Part shown: piece by piece, positions 39,465-49,219 of the stretch
Position numbering within the stretch: position 1 is the stretch's first letter
Layout: each line of letters starts with the position of its first letter
Assembly: GCF_029813835.1 (NCBI RefSeq)
Contig: NZ_JARVKV010000034.1
Coordinates: 1 to 62,142 of the forward strand
DNA from: Streptomyces sp. DH37
GTDB taxonomy: Bacteria > Actinomycetota > Actinomycetes > Streptomycetales > Streptomycetaceae
Length of the DNA stretch: 62,142 nt
Reading direction: 5' to 3'
Made by a program: the position numbers and the translations under genes
The notes under the pieces: model-generated
Database searches by the model: none
Told to the model about the DNA's origin: nothing
What the model saw: the letters and a program-made list of their open reading frames with translations, nothing else

Positions 39465-40310
39465 GTGAACGTACTGCTCGCCGAGGTGGCCCAGGCCACC
39501 CAGCGGCTCGCCGACGCCGGAGTGCCCTCCCCGCGCTTCGACGCGGAGGAGCTGGCGGCGTACGTGCACGGCGTCAGGCGCGGGGAGCTGCACCGCGTCG
39601 CCGACGCCGACTTCGACGCCCGCTACTGGGAGGCCGTCGCACGCCGCGAGGCCCGCGAGCCGCTCCAGCACATCACCGGCCGCGCCTTCTTCCGCTACCT
39701 CGAACTCCAGGTGGGCCCGGGGGTGTTCGTGCCGCGCCCCGAGACCGAGTCCGTGGTCGGCTGGGCGATAGACGCCGTGCGCGCCATGGACGTCGCCGAG
39801 CCCCTGATCGTCGACCTGTGCACCGGCTCCGGAGCCATCGCGCTCGCGCTCGCCCAGGAGGTGCCCCGCTCGCGCGTGCACGCCGTCGAGCTGGACGAGG
39901 GCGCCCTGGAGTGGGCCCGGAAGAACACCGAGGGCTCCCGCGTCGCCCTCCACCACGGCGACGCCCTGACCGCCCTCCCCGAGCTGGACGGCCAGGTCGA
40001 CCTCGTCATCTCCAACCCGCCCTACATCCCGCTCACCGAGTGGGAGTACGTCGCCCCCGAGGCGCGCGACCACGACCCGCAGATGGCGCTGTTCTCCGGC
40101 GAGGACGGACTGGACGTCATCCGCGGCATCGAGCGCACCGCGCACCGGCTGCTCCGCCCCGGCGGCCTGGTCGTCATCGAGCACGCCGACACCCAGGGCG
40201 GCCAGGTCCCCTGGATCTTCACCGAGGACCGCGGCTGGGCGGACGCCGCGGACCACCCCGATCTCAACAACCGGCCCCGTTTTGCCACAGCCCGCAGGGA
40301 GGTGCCGTAA
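39465..40310 (+). CDS. prmC: release factor glutamine methyltransferase
   Basis: This 281-aa enzyme (GTG 39465, GAGGAACG upstream) methylates the glutamine of the GGQ motif in release factors. It has the S-adenosylmethionine motif Asp-Leu-Cys-Thr-Gly-Ser-Gly-Ala and the catalytic Asn-Pro-Pro-Tyr-Ile-Pro motif. The N-terminal helical domain for release-factor binding is complete. Its stop directly adjoins the tsaC start, so the genes prfA-prmC-tsaC-phosphatase probably form one operon. Confidence 0.96.
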   Translation: MNVLLAEVAQATQRLADAGVPSPRFDAEELAAYVHGVRRGELHRVADADFDARYWEAVARREAREPLQHITGRAFFRYLELQVGPGVFVPRPETESVVGWAIDAVRAMDVAEPLIVDLCTGSGAIALALAQEVPRSRVHAVELDEGALEWARKNTEGSRVALHHGDALTALPELDGQVDLVISNPPYIPLTEWEYVAPEARDHDPQMALFSGEDGLDVIRGIERTAHRLLRPGGLVVIEHADTQGGQVPWIFTEDRGWADAADHPDLNNRPRFATARREVP

Positions 40311-40958
40311 ATGGCACGGCGTTACGACTGCTCCGACGCGACCGACCGCGCGACCGGCCTGCGCGAGGCAGCCTCGGCGGTCCGCCGCGGCGAACTCGTC
40401 GTGCTGCCCACGGACACGGTCTACGGCATCGGCGCCGACGCCTTCACCCCGGAGGCCGTCGGCGATCTGCTGGAGGCCAAGGGACGCGGGCGCGGCATGC
40501 CCTCGCCCGTCCTGATCGGCTCCCCCAACACCCTCCACGGCCTGGTCACCGACTTCTCCGAGCGGGCCTGGGAACTGGTGGACGCCTTCTGGCCCGGCGC
40601 GCTCACCCTCGTCGCCCGCCACCAGCCCTCGCTGACCTGGGACCTGGGCGAGACCCACGGCACGGTCGCGGTCCGCATGCCGCTGCACCCGGTGGCGATC
40701 GAGCTGCTGACCGAGACCGGCCCGATGGCCGTCTCCTCGGCCAACCTCACCGGCCACCCCGCCCCGCAGGACTGCGACGCCGCCCAGGAGATGCTGGGCG
40801 ACTCCGTCGCCGTCTACCTCGACGGCGGCCCCACCTCGGACTCGGTGCCCTCCTCGATCGTCGACGTCACCGGCCCGGTGCCCAGGCTGCTGCGCGCGGG
40901 CGCGATCAGCGCGGAGGAGCTGCGCAAGGTCGTACCCGACCTCGAGGTCGCCAGTTGA
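40311..40958 (+). CDS. L-threonylcarbamoyladenylate synthase (Sua5/YrdC/TsaC)
   Basis: This 215-aa YrdC-domain enzyme makes threonylcarbamoyl-AMP from threonine, bicarbonate and ATP for the t6A modification of tRNAs reading ANN codons. The Leu-Pro-Thr-Asp-Thr-Val-Tyr-Gly-Ile-Gly segment, Lys-Gly-Arg-Gly-Arg-Gly (Lys-Arg-rich variant) and Ser-Ser-Ala-Asn-Leu-Thr-Gly are the family motifs. The short form lacks the C-terminal Sua5 domain. It starts immediately after prmC with ATG 40311 and overlaps the next gene by 4 bp (TTGA). Confidence 0.93.
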   Translation: MARRYDCSDATDRATGLREAASAVRRGELVVLPTDTVYGIGADAFTPEAVGDLLEAKGRGRGMPSPVLIGSPNTLHGLVTDFSERAWELVDAFWPGALTLVARHQPSLTWDLGETHGTVAVRMPLHPVAIELLTETGPMAVSSANLTGHPAPQDCDAAQEMLGDSVAVYLDGGPTSDSVPSSIVDVTGPVPRLLRAGAISAEELRKVVPDLEVAS

Positions 40959-41599
40959 CTCCGCCCGACGGGGCGCCCGAGGAGCATGGCATACCGGTCT
41001 TCCGCATCCTCCACGTCTCCACCGGCAACGTCTGCCGCTCCCCGATCACCGAGCGGCTGACCAGGCACGCCCTGGTGGACCGGCTCGGCGACGACCGGGC
41101 CGGCGGACTGGTCGTGGAGAGCGCGGGGACGTGGGGGCACGAGGGCGCGCCGATGGAGGAGCACGCCGCCGAGGTCCTGCTGGAGTACGGCGCGGACCCG
41201 TCCGGCTTCACCGGCCGCGAGCTGCTGGACGAGCACGTCATCCGCGCCGACCTGGTGCTGACCGCGACCCGCGACCACCGGGCGCAGGTGATCTCCATGG
41301 GGCACTCGGCGGGGCTGCGCACCTTCACGCTCAAGGAGTTCACCCGCCTGGTGCGGGCCATCGACCCCGCCACCCTGCCGGACGCCGACTCCGACGGCGG
41401 GGTGGTCGAGCGCGCCCGGGCCCTGGTGCGGGCCGCCGCGGCGCTGCGCGGCTGGCTGCTGGCGCCCAGCGCGGAGGCGGACGAGGTGTACGACCCCTAC
41501 GGCGCGCCCATCACGTACTTCCGCAGCGTCGGCGAGGAGATCAGCGCGGCCCTCGACCCGGTGGTCACGGCCCTGACGGGAGTTCCGGCGCGGACGTGA
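40955..41599 (+). CDS. low-molecular-weight protein tyrosine phosphatase-like protein with Cys-to-Ser nucleophile
   Basis: This 214-aa protein starts at TTG 40955, overlapping tsaC by 4 bp; no ATG or GTG occurs before the conserved core. The P-loop should read C-x5-R-S, but here it is Val-Ser22-Thr-Gly-Asn-Val-Cys27-Arg28-Ser-Pro. The nucleophilic Cys is replaced by Ser, while the following Cys, the Arg and the general-acid Asp (Tyr-Asp-Pro-Tyr-Gly) are kept. Such a change normally abolishes phosphatase activity and can give a phosphotyrosine-binding protein. A different activity or partner role in the tsaC-wecA cell-wall context is possible. Confidence 0.85.
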   Translation: MTPPDGAPEEHGIPVFRILHVSTGNVCRSPITERLTRHALVDRLGDDRAGGLVVESAGTWGHEGAPMEEHAAEVLLEYGADPSGFTGRELLDEHVIRADLVLTATRDHRAQVISMGHSAGLRTFTLKEFTRLVRAIDPATLPDADSDGGVVERARALVRAAAALRGWLLAPSAEADEVYDPYGAPITYFRSVGEEISAALDPVVTALTGVPART

Positions 41600-41740
41600 G
41601 GACGGGCCGGACGGCGCCGGGGACGGGCCGGGGGAAGGCGGGCGGCGGAGGCGGTGCGCAACCGTCCGTGCCGGACCGTTGTCTAAGGTGTGGTGTTCCG
41701 GGTGTGAGCCCGGGAAGCCTGCGAGAGTTCTGGGGAATCC

Positions 41741-43111
41741 GTGCGTGAATACCTGCTGACGCTGTGCGTCACGGCCGCGGTCACCTACCTCCTCACCGGG
41801 CCGGTGCGGAAGTTCGCGATCGCGGCGGGCGCGATGCCCGAGATCCGGGCCCGCGACGTGCACCGCGAACCGACGCCCCGGCTCGGCGGCATCGCCATGT
41901 TCGGCGGGCTGTGCGCGGGTCTGCTGGTGGCCTCCCAGCTCACCAACGTCGGCGACGTCTTCAGGCTCTCGGACGAGCCCCGCGCGCTGCTGGCCGGCGC
42001 CGGCCTCATCTGGCTGCTGGGCGTGCTGGACGACAAGTGGGGCGTGGACGCGCTGGTCAAGCTCGGCGGCCAGATGATCGCCGCCGGCGTGATGGTCTGG
42101 CAGGGCCTGACCATCCTGTGGCTGCCGGTGCCGGGCGTGGGCAACGTCGCCGTCACCCCCCTCCAGGGCACGCTGCTGACCGTCGCGCTGGTCGTCGTCA
42201 CCATCAACGCGGTCAACTTCGTGGACGGTCTGGACGGCCTCGCCTCCGGCATGGTCGCCATCGCCTCCGCGGCGTTCTTCGTCTACGCCTACCGGATGTG
42301 GTACGGCCACGGCATCGAGGGCGCCGCGCCCGCCACCCTCTTCGTCGCGGTCCTCATGGGCATGTGCCTGGGGTTCCTGCCGCACAACATGCACCCCGCG
42401 CGGATCTTCATGGGGGACTCGGGATCGATGCTCATCGGGCTGGTGCTGGCCGCCGGCGCCGTGTCCATCACCGGTCAGATCGACCCGGACCGGATCACCG
42501 AGTCCGAGGGCTCCATCCGCTCGGGCGTGTACGCGATGGTGCCGGTCTACATGCCGGTGCTGCTGCCCCTGACGGTCATCGCGGTGCCGATCGCCGACCT
42601 GGTGCTGGCGGTCGTACGGCGCACCTGGCGGGGCCAGTCGCCGTTCGCCGCCGACCGCGGCCACCTGCACCACCGGCTGCTGGAGATCGGCCACTCCCAC
42701 AGCCGCGCCGTCCTGATCATGTACTTCTGGTCGGCGCTGATCGCCTTCGGCGCGGTGGCCTTCTCGGTGCGCTCCTCCAGCCTGGTGATCGTGCTCGCCA
42801 TCGTGCTGCTGAGCGCGGTGGGGCTGGTGATCCTGCTGCTGCCGCGGTTCACCCCGAGGGTGCCGCGCTGGGCGCAGCGGCTCGTTCCGCCGCGCTACCG
42901 GATCCGGCCGAAGCCCGCGGAAGGACCGGAGGGGTCGGAGAGGTTGGAGGGACCGGAGGAGGCGGAGGGGGCGCCGGCCGAGGAGACCGGGGGGAGGCCG
43001 GGAGCGGACCCGGAGGACTCACGGGAGCCGGCGGCGCGGAAGCCCGGCGGGGCGACCTCGCTGCGGGAGCGCGACCGCCTCGCGCGGCACGGGGCCGACA
43101 GCCGCTCGTGA
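41741..43111 (+). CDS. WecA/TagO-like polyprenyl-phosphate glycosyl-1-phosphate transferase
   Basis: This 456-aa integral membrane protein (GTG 41741) has about ten transmembrane segments. It has the MraY/WecA motifs Asp-Val-His-Arg-Glu-Pro-Thr-Pro-Arg-Leu-Gly-Gly, Leu-Asp-Asp, Asn-Phe-Val-Asp-Gly-Leu-Asp-Gly and Met-Gly-Asp-Ser-Gly-Ser. It should transfer GlcNAc-1-phosphate (or a related sugar phosphate) from UDP-sugar to undecaprenyl or decaprenyl phosphate, starting a wall glycopolymer. A Glu/Gly/Pro-rich cytoplasmic tail follows residue about 385. MraY itself would lie in the dcw cluster, so this is the WecA/TagO type. It lies just upstream of the atp operon. Confidence 0.92.
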   Translation: MREYLLTLCVTAAVTYLLTGPVRKFAIAAGAMPEIRARDVHREPTPRLGGIAMFGGLCAGLLVASQLTNVGDVFRLSDEPRALLAGAGLIWLLGVLDDKWGVDALVKLGGQMIAAGVMVWQGLTILWLPVPGVGNVAVTPLQGTLLTVALVVVTINAVNFVDGLDGLASGMVAIASAAFFVYAYRMWYGHGIEGAAPATLFVAVLMGMCLGFLPHNMHPARIFMGDSGSMLIGLVLAAGAVSITGQIDPDRITESEGSIRSGVYAMVPVYMPVLLPLTVIAVPIADLVLAVVRRTWRGQSPFAADRGHLHHRLLEIGHSHSRAVLIMYFWSALIAFGAVAFSVRSSSLVIVLAIVLLSAVGLVILLLPRFTPRVPRWAQRLVPPRYRIRPKPAEGPEGSERLEGPEEAEGAPAEETGGRPGADPEDSREPAARKPGGATSLRERDRLARHGADSRS

Positions 43112-43362
43112 GCCCCGCGCATAGCAGCCTTCCCGGCGGGCGTCAGCACGACGCCACACGGACTACCCCGGTCGTGTGAGAGTTCGCACACGATGTAGGT
43201 AAAGACCTCATCAAATAGTTTGTGATACCGTTCACGAGAACCCGGTACCCATCCTGAAGGACCGTAGTGCGGCGGTCCTGCGGGCGAGGCCTTCCTCCTC
43301 GAGCGCCGGGGATACGCTCGTCAGCGACGACAAGACGCCCCCGACATCTCGGAGCCTTCCCC

Positions 43363-43800
43363 ATGCAGTCGAACGACGTTCGCATGCTGCTGCGCTGCGC
43401 CGTACCGACCGCCGCCGCCGGTGCGGTGGCCGCAGTCGCGGGCGGCGTGCTCGCCGGCGGCAAGGGTGTGATCGGCGCGGCGTTCGGAGCGGTCATCGTG
43501 ATCCTCTTCATGGGGATCGGCCTCACCGTGCTGCAGTGGGTCGCCAAGTCCTACCCGTACCTGTTCCAGGCCATGGGCCTGATGCTCTACACGACGCAGA
43601 TCCTGCTGCTCGCGGTTCTGCTCGCGGTCTTCAAGAACACCACGCTGTTCGACACCAAGGCGTTCGCCTTCTCCCTGCTCGGAACCACCCTGGTGTGGAT
43701 CGCCGCCCAGGCCCGCGCCCACATGAAGGCCAAGATCCTGTACGTGGAGCCCGAGCCGTCCACCGGGAGCGGGCCCGCGGCCCAGGGGTCCAAGCCGTGA
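43363..43800 (+). CDS. atpI: ATP synthase protein I
   Basis: This 145-aa membrane protein has four hydrophobic helices (about 12-35, 36-55, 65-90, 100-120). AtpI is an assembly factor for the c-ring and usually leads atp operons. A less GC-rich stretch at 43175-43250 upstream is the likely promoter region. There is a 246-bp gap to atpB, which may hold another promoter. Confidence 0.88.
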   Translation: MQSNDVRMLLRCAVPTAAAGAVAAVAGGVLAGGKGVIGAAFGAVIVILFMGIGLTVLQWVAKSYPYLFQAMGLMLYTTQILLLAVLLAVFKNTTLFDTKAFAFSLLGTTLVWIAAQARAHMKAKILYVEPEPSTGSGPAAQGSKP

Positions 43801-44046
43801 CGCGTAGGGCCGGGATAAAGAGGCGTTCGAACTCCTGCTATCGTCCGGTGCCAACTGCGGTATCGCAGGCGCGGGTGGCTGAATCCGCTGGTTCGTCCAC
43901 AGGTTTCCCGGGACGGAAGCGGCAGCCAGCGCAGCCCACCAGCCGCCCCCACATTCGCAAGTCCAGTCCAGTGCCGTTCCGTGGCCGTGCGCCGCGCCGA
44001 CACATCGAGGTTGCCGTACCCATGCGCCATGTTGAAGGAGCCCGCG

Positions 44047-44856
44047 GTGAGTTCTGACCAGATGCTCGCCTTCGAGGTCGACTGCCACATCTTCGACGGG
44101 TGCGGCTTTCCTGCTCCGGGCCTGCACTCGTTCATCTTCGAGCCGATGTTCACGATCGGCGGGTTCGAGTTCAACAAGCCGATCCTGCTGGCGCTGCTGA
44201 GCACGGTCGTGGTGGTCGGCTTCTTCTGGGCCGCCTTCAACAAGCCGAAGCTGGTGCCCGGCAAGCTGCAGATGGTCGGCGAGGCCGGCTACGACTTCGT
44301 GCGCCGCGGCATCGTCTACGAGACGCTCGGCAAGCGCGACGGCGAGAAGTTCGTGCCCTTCATGGTGGCGCTGTTCTTCTTCATCTGGATCATGAACCTC
44401 TGGTCCATCGTCCCGCTGGCCCAGTTCCCGGTGACCTCGATCATCGCCTTCCCGGCGGGCATGGCCCTGATCGTCTACGTCACGTGGATGTTCCTGACCT
44501 TCAAGAAGCACGGCTTCGGCGGCGGCTTCAAGAACATCACGGGCTACGACAAGTCGCTCGGCGCGGTGCTTCCCCTGGTCGTCGTGATCGAGTTCTTCTC
44601 GAACACGCTGGTCCGCCCGTTCACGCACGCGGTGCGACTCTTCGCCAACATGTTCGCCGGCCACCTGCTGCTGGTCATGTTCACCATCGCGAGCTGGTAC
44701 CTGCTGAACGGCATCGGCATCGCCTACGCCGGCGTCTCGTTCGTCATGGTGATCGTCCTCACCGCGTTCGAGCTCTTCATCCAGGCCGTCCAGGCGTACG
44801 TCTTCGTCCTCCTGGCCGCCAACTACGTGCAGGGCGCGCTCGCCGAGCACCACTGA
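44047..44856 (+). CDS. atpB: ATP synthase Fo subunit a
   Basis: This 269-aa protein forms the proton half-channels with the c-ring. GTG 44047 with AAGGAG upstream is chosen; ATG 44029 would place the start before the ribosome site. There are about six membrane helices, and the essential Arg is in Ser-Asn-Thr-Leu-Val-Arg-Pro-Phe. Conserved Asn/Glu/His residues of the half-channels follow in helices 5 and 6. Confidence 0.95.
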   Translation: MSSDQMLAFEVDCHIFDGCGFPAPGLHSFIFEPMFTIGGFEFNKPILLALLSTVVVVGFFWAAFNKPKLVPGKLQMVGEAGYDFVRRGIVYETLGKRDGEKFVPFMVALFFFIWIMNLWSIVPLAQFPVTSIIAFPAGMALIVYVTWMFLTFKKHGFGGGFKNITGYDKSLGAVLPLVVVIEFFSNTLVRPFTHAVRLFANMFAGHLLLVMFTIASWYLLNGIGIAYAGVSFVMVIVLTAFELFIQAVQAYVFVLLAANYVQGALAEHH

Positions 44857-44931
44857 GCCCCCCGCCTCCCCATCCCCTGGCTGTCCGGTGGCCAACCCCC
44901 ACCGGTTCATGAAGAAGAAGGAAGATACGGC

Positions 44932-45168
44932 ATGTCCGACCTTGCGAACCTCGCCGCTGTCACCGGTTCCCTCGGCTCGATCGGCTACGGCCTGGCCGCG
45001 ATCGGTCCCGGCGTGGGCATCGGCATCATCTTCGGCAACGGCACCCAGGCCCTGGCCCGCCAGCCCGAGGCCGCCGGTCTGATCCGTGCCAACCAGATCC
45101 TCGGCTTCGCCTTCTGTGAGGCCCTGGCCCTGATCGGCATCGTCATGCCGTTCGTGTTCGGTCAGTGA
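44932..45168 (+). CDS. atpE: ATP synthase Fo subunit c
   Basis: This 78-aa proteolipid forms two membrane helices joined by the Arg-Gln-Pro-Glu loop (residues 43-46). The first helix is Gly-rich for ring packing. The proton-carrying carboxylate is Glu63 in Phe-Cys-Glu-Ala-Leu. ATG 44932 follows AAGGAAG. Confidence 0.96.
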   Translation: MSDLANLAAVTGSLGSIGYGLAAIGPGVGIGIIFGNGTQALARQPEAAGLIRANQILGFAFCEALALIGIVMPFVFGQ

Positions 45169-45209
45169 GCACGGCCCACTGACAGCCTCTTTCGACGAAA
45201 GGCACTGAT

Positions 45210-45770
45210 GTGAACGCCCTGGTACAGCTGGCGGCGGAGGAGCCTCAGAATCCTCTGATCCCGCCGATCCCAGAGCTCGTCATCGGCCTGATCGCGTTCG
45301 CCATCGTCTTCTGGTTCCTCGCCAAGAAGCTCCTCCCGAACATCAACAGGGTTCTGGACGAGCGGCGGGAGGCCATCGAGGGCGGCATCGAGAAGGCCGA
45401 GGCGGCCCAGCTCGAGGCGCAGCAGACCCTCGAGCAGTACAAGGCCCAGCTCGCCGAGGCCCGTCACGAGGCCGCGCGCCTGCGCCAGGAGGCGCAGGAG
45501 CAGGGCGCCGTGCTCATCGCGGAGATGCGCGCGGAGGGCCAGCGGCAGCGTGAGGAGATCATCGCCGCCGGTCACGCCCAGATCGAGGCCGACCGCCGGC
45601 AGGCCGCGCAGGCGCTGCGCCAGGACGTGGGCAAGCTCGCCACCGACCTGGCCGGCAAGCTGGTCGGCGAGTCCCTCGAGGACGTCGCCCGGCAGAGCCG
45701 CACGATCGACCGCTTCCTCGACGAGCTCGAGACGAAGGCGGCCTCCGCCGAAACCGGAGCCGCCCGATGA
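45210..45770 (+). CDS. atpF: ATP synthase Fo subunit b
   Basis: This 186-aa protein has one N-terminal membrane helix (about 22-45) and a long charged coiled coil (about 50-150). It is the peripheral stalk that holds F1 to the membrane. GTG 45210 is used with AAAGGCA upstream. The stop overlaps the atpH start (ATGA), so the two stalk subunits are translationally coupled. Confidence 0.95.
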   Translation: MNALVQLAAEEPQNPLIPPIPELVIGLIAFAIVFWFLAKKLLPNINRVLDERREAIEGGIEKAEAAQLEAQQTLEQYKAQLAEARHEAARLRQEAQEQGAVLIAEMRAEGQRQREEIIAAGHAQIEADRRQAAQALRQDVGKLATDLAGKLVGESLEDVARQSRTIDRFLDELETKAASAETGAAR

Positions 45771-46591
45771 ACGGAGCGAGCCGCGAGGCGCTGGCCGCAG
45801 CCCGGGAGCGACTGGACGCGCTGACGGACTCCACGTCCGTCGACGCGGCCCGGCTCGCCGACGAGCTGGCCGCGGTCACCGCGCTGCTCGACCGCGAGGT
45901 GTCGCTGCGTCGGGTCCTCACCGACCCGGCGCGGTCCGGCGAGGCCAAGGCCGAGCTGGCCGGCAGCCTGCTGCGCGGCCAGGTGGGCGGCGAGGCCGTC
46001 GACCTGGTCTCCGGCATGGTCCGCTCCCGCTGGTCGCGCTCGCGCGACCTGGTGGACGCGGTCGAGCAGCTGGCCGACGTGGCCGACCTCACCGCCGCCG
46101 AGCGCGACGGCAGCCTGGACGACGTCGAGGACGAGCTGTTCCGGTTCTCCCGGACGGTCGCCTCCTCGCCCGAGCTGCGCGCGGCTCTGGGCGGCAAGGT
46201 CTCCGACGGCGCCCTGAAGGCCGCCAAGACCGAGCTGCTGCGCCGGCTGCTCGGGGGCCGGGCCAGGCCCGCCACCGAGCGACTGGTCGTCCGCCTGGTG
46301 CGCCAGCCGCGTGGCCGTAGTCTTGAAGGGGGCCTGGAGGCCCTCTCCAGGCTGGCGGCCGAGCGCCGGAACCGCTCGGTGGCGGTGGTCACCACCGCCG
46401 TACCGCTCAGCGACCACCAGAAGCAGCGCCTGGGCGCCGCGCTGGCGAAGCTGTACGGGCGCGCGGTGCACCTCAACCTCGACGTGGACCCCGGGGTCCT
46501 CGGCGGGATCAGGGTGCGGATCGGCGACGAGGTCATCGACGGCACCGTCTCCGAGCGCCTCGAAGCGGCGACCCGGCGGATGGCGGGCTGA
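45767..46591 (+). CDS. atpH: ATP synthase F1 subunit delta
   Basis: This 274-aa delta subunit caps the F1 head and binds the b stalk. It has the helical OSCP domain and the C-terminal conserved Val-Asp-Pro-Gly-Val-Leu-Gly-Gly-Ile-Arg-Val segment. It is about 90 residues longer than the E. coli subunit, the usual length in Streptomyces. ATG 45767 overlaps atpF by 4 bp. Confidence 0.94.
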   Translation: MNGASREALAAARERLDALTDSTSVDAARLADELAAVTALLDREVSLRRVLTDPARSGEAKAELAGSLLRGQVGGEAVDLVSGMVRSRWSRSRDLVDAVEQLADVADLTAAERDGSLDDVEDELFRFSRTVASSPELRAALGGKVSDGALKAAKTELLRRLLGGRARPATERLVVRLVRQPRGRSLEGGLEALSRLAAERRNRSVAVVTTAVPLSDHQKQRLGAALAKLYGRAVHLNLDVDPGVLGGIRVRIGDEVIDGTVSERLEAATRRMAG

Positions 46592-46710
46592 CCCGGCGGC
46601 CGGCGGACGCAAGGCCGTAGGCACCACACCAACTCAAGAAGCAGTACTGGCGGCCCGAGTTGGGCCGTAGCAGACATATACGGGCCCAACAAGGAGAGCA
46701 GGGAACCCAG

Positions 46711-48282
<1,572 letters not shown>

Positions 48283-48284
48283 GC

Positions 48285-49214
48285 ATGGGCGCGCAGGTCA
48301 GGATCTACAAGCGGCGGATCCGCTCCGTCACCGCGACCAAGAAGATCACCAAGGCGATGGAGATGATCTCCGCCTCGCGCATCGTCAAGGCACAGCGCCA
48401 GGTGGCCGCGTCGACTCCCTACGCCAGTGAGCTGACCCGGGCCGTCACCGCCGTCGCCACCGGCTCCAACACCCAGCACCCGCTCACCACCGAGGCCGAG
48501 AACCCGGTGCGGGCCGCGGTCCTGCTCGTCACGAGCGACCGCGGCCTGGCCGGCGGCTACTCGGCCAACGCCATCAAGGCCGCGGACCGGCTGACCGAGC
48601 GGCTGCGGGCGCAGGGCAAGGAGGTCGACGCCTACATCGTCGGCCGCAAGGGCGTGGCCTACTACGGCTTCCGCGACCGGAAGATCGCCCAGTCGTGGAC
48701 GGGCTTCACCGACCGGCCGTCGTACGCCGACGCCAAGGCCGTGGCCGGACCGCTGATCGAGGCGGTCCAGAAGGACACGGCCGAGGGCGGCGTGGACGAG
48801 CTGCACATCGTCTTCACGGAGTTCGTGTCGATGATGACGCAGCAGCCGGTCGGCAGGCGGCTGCTGCCGCTCAGCCTCGACGAGGCCGGGAATGTCCAGG
48901 GCGCCGGCGAGGTTGAGCAGAAGGAGCGGATCCTCCCGCTGTTCGACTTCGAGCCGTCGGCGGAGGAGGTCCTCGACGCGCTGCTGCCGCGGTACGTCGA
49001 GAGCCGGATCTACAACGCCCTCCTCCAGTCCGCCGCCTCCGAGCACGCCGCCCGCCGGCGCGCGATGAAGTCGGCGACGGACAATGCCGAGGACCTCATC
49101 AAGTCGCTCACGCGGCTTGCCAACGCGGCCCGCCAGGCCGACATCACCCAGGAAATCAGCGAGATCGTCGGTGGTGCCAGCGCGCTGGCCGACGCTTCTG
49201 CGGGGAGTGACTGA
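48285..49214 (+). CDS. atpG: ATP synthase F1 subunit gamma
   Basis: This 309-aa rotor shaft protein has the N-terminal Arg-Ile-Arg-Ser-Val-Thr-Ala-Thr-Lys-Lys-Ile-Thr-Lys-Ala-Met helix and the C-terminal Arg-Arg-Ala-Met-Lys-Ser-Ala-Thr-Asp-Asn-Ala helix that together form the central coiled coil. It starts 2 bp after atpA. An actinobacterial extra loop lies in the middle (Glu-Ala-Gly-Asn-Val-Gln-Gly-Ala-Gly). Confidence 0.96.
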   Translation: MGAQVRIYKRRIRSVTATKKITKAMEMISASRIVKAQRQVAASTPYASELTRAVTAVATGSNTQHPLTTEAENPVRAAVLLVTSDRGLAGGYSANAIKAADRLTERLRAQGKEVDAYIVGRKGVAYYGFRDRKIAQSWTGFTDRPSYADAKAVAGPLIEAVQKDTAEGGVDELHIVFTEFVSMMTQQPVGRRLLPLSLDEAGNVQGAGEVEQKERILPLFDFEPSAEEVLDALLPRYVESRIYNALLQSAASEHAARRRAMKSATDNAEDLIKSLTRLANAARQADITQEISEIVGGASALADASAGSD

Positions 49215-49219
49215 CAACT

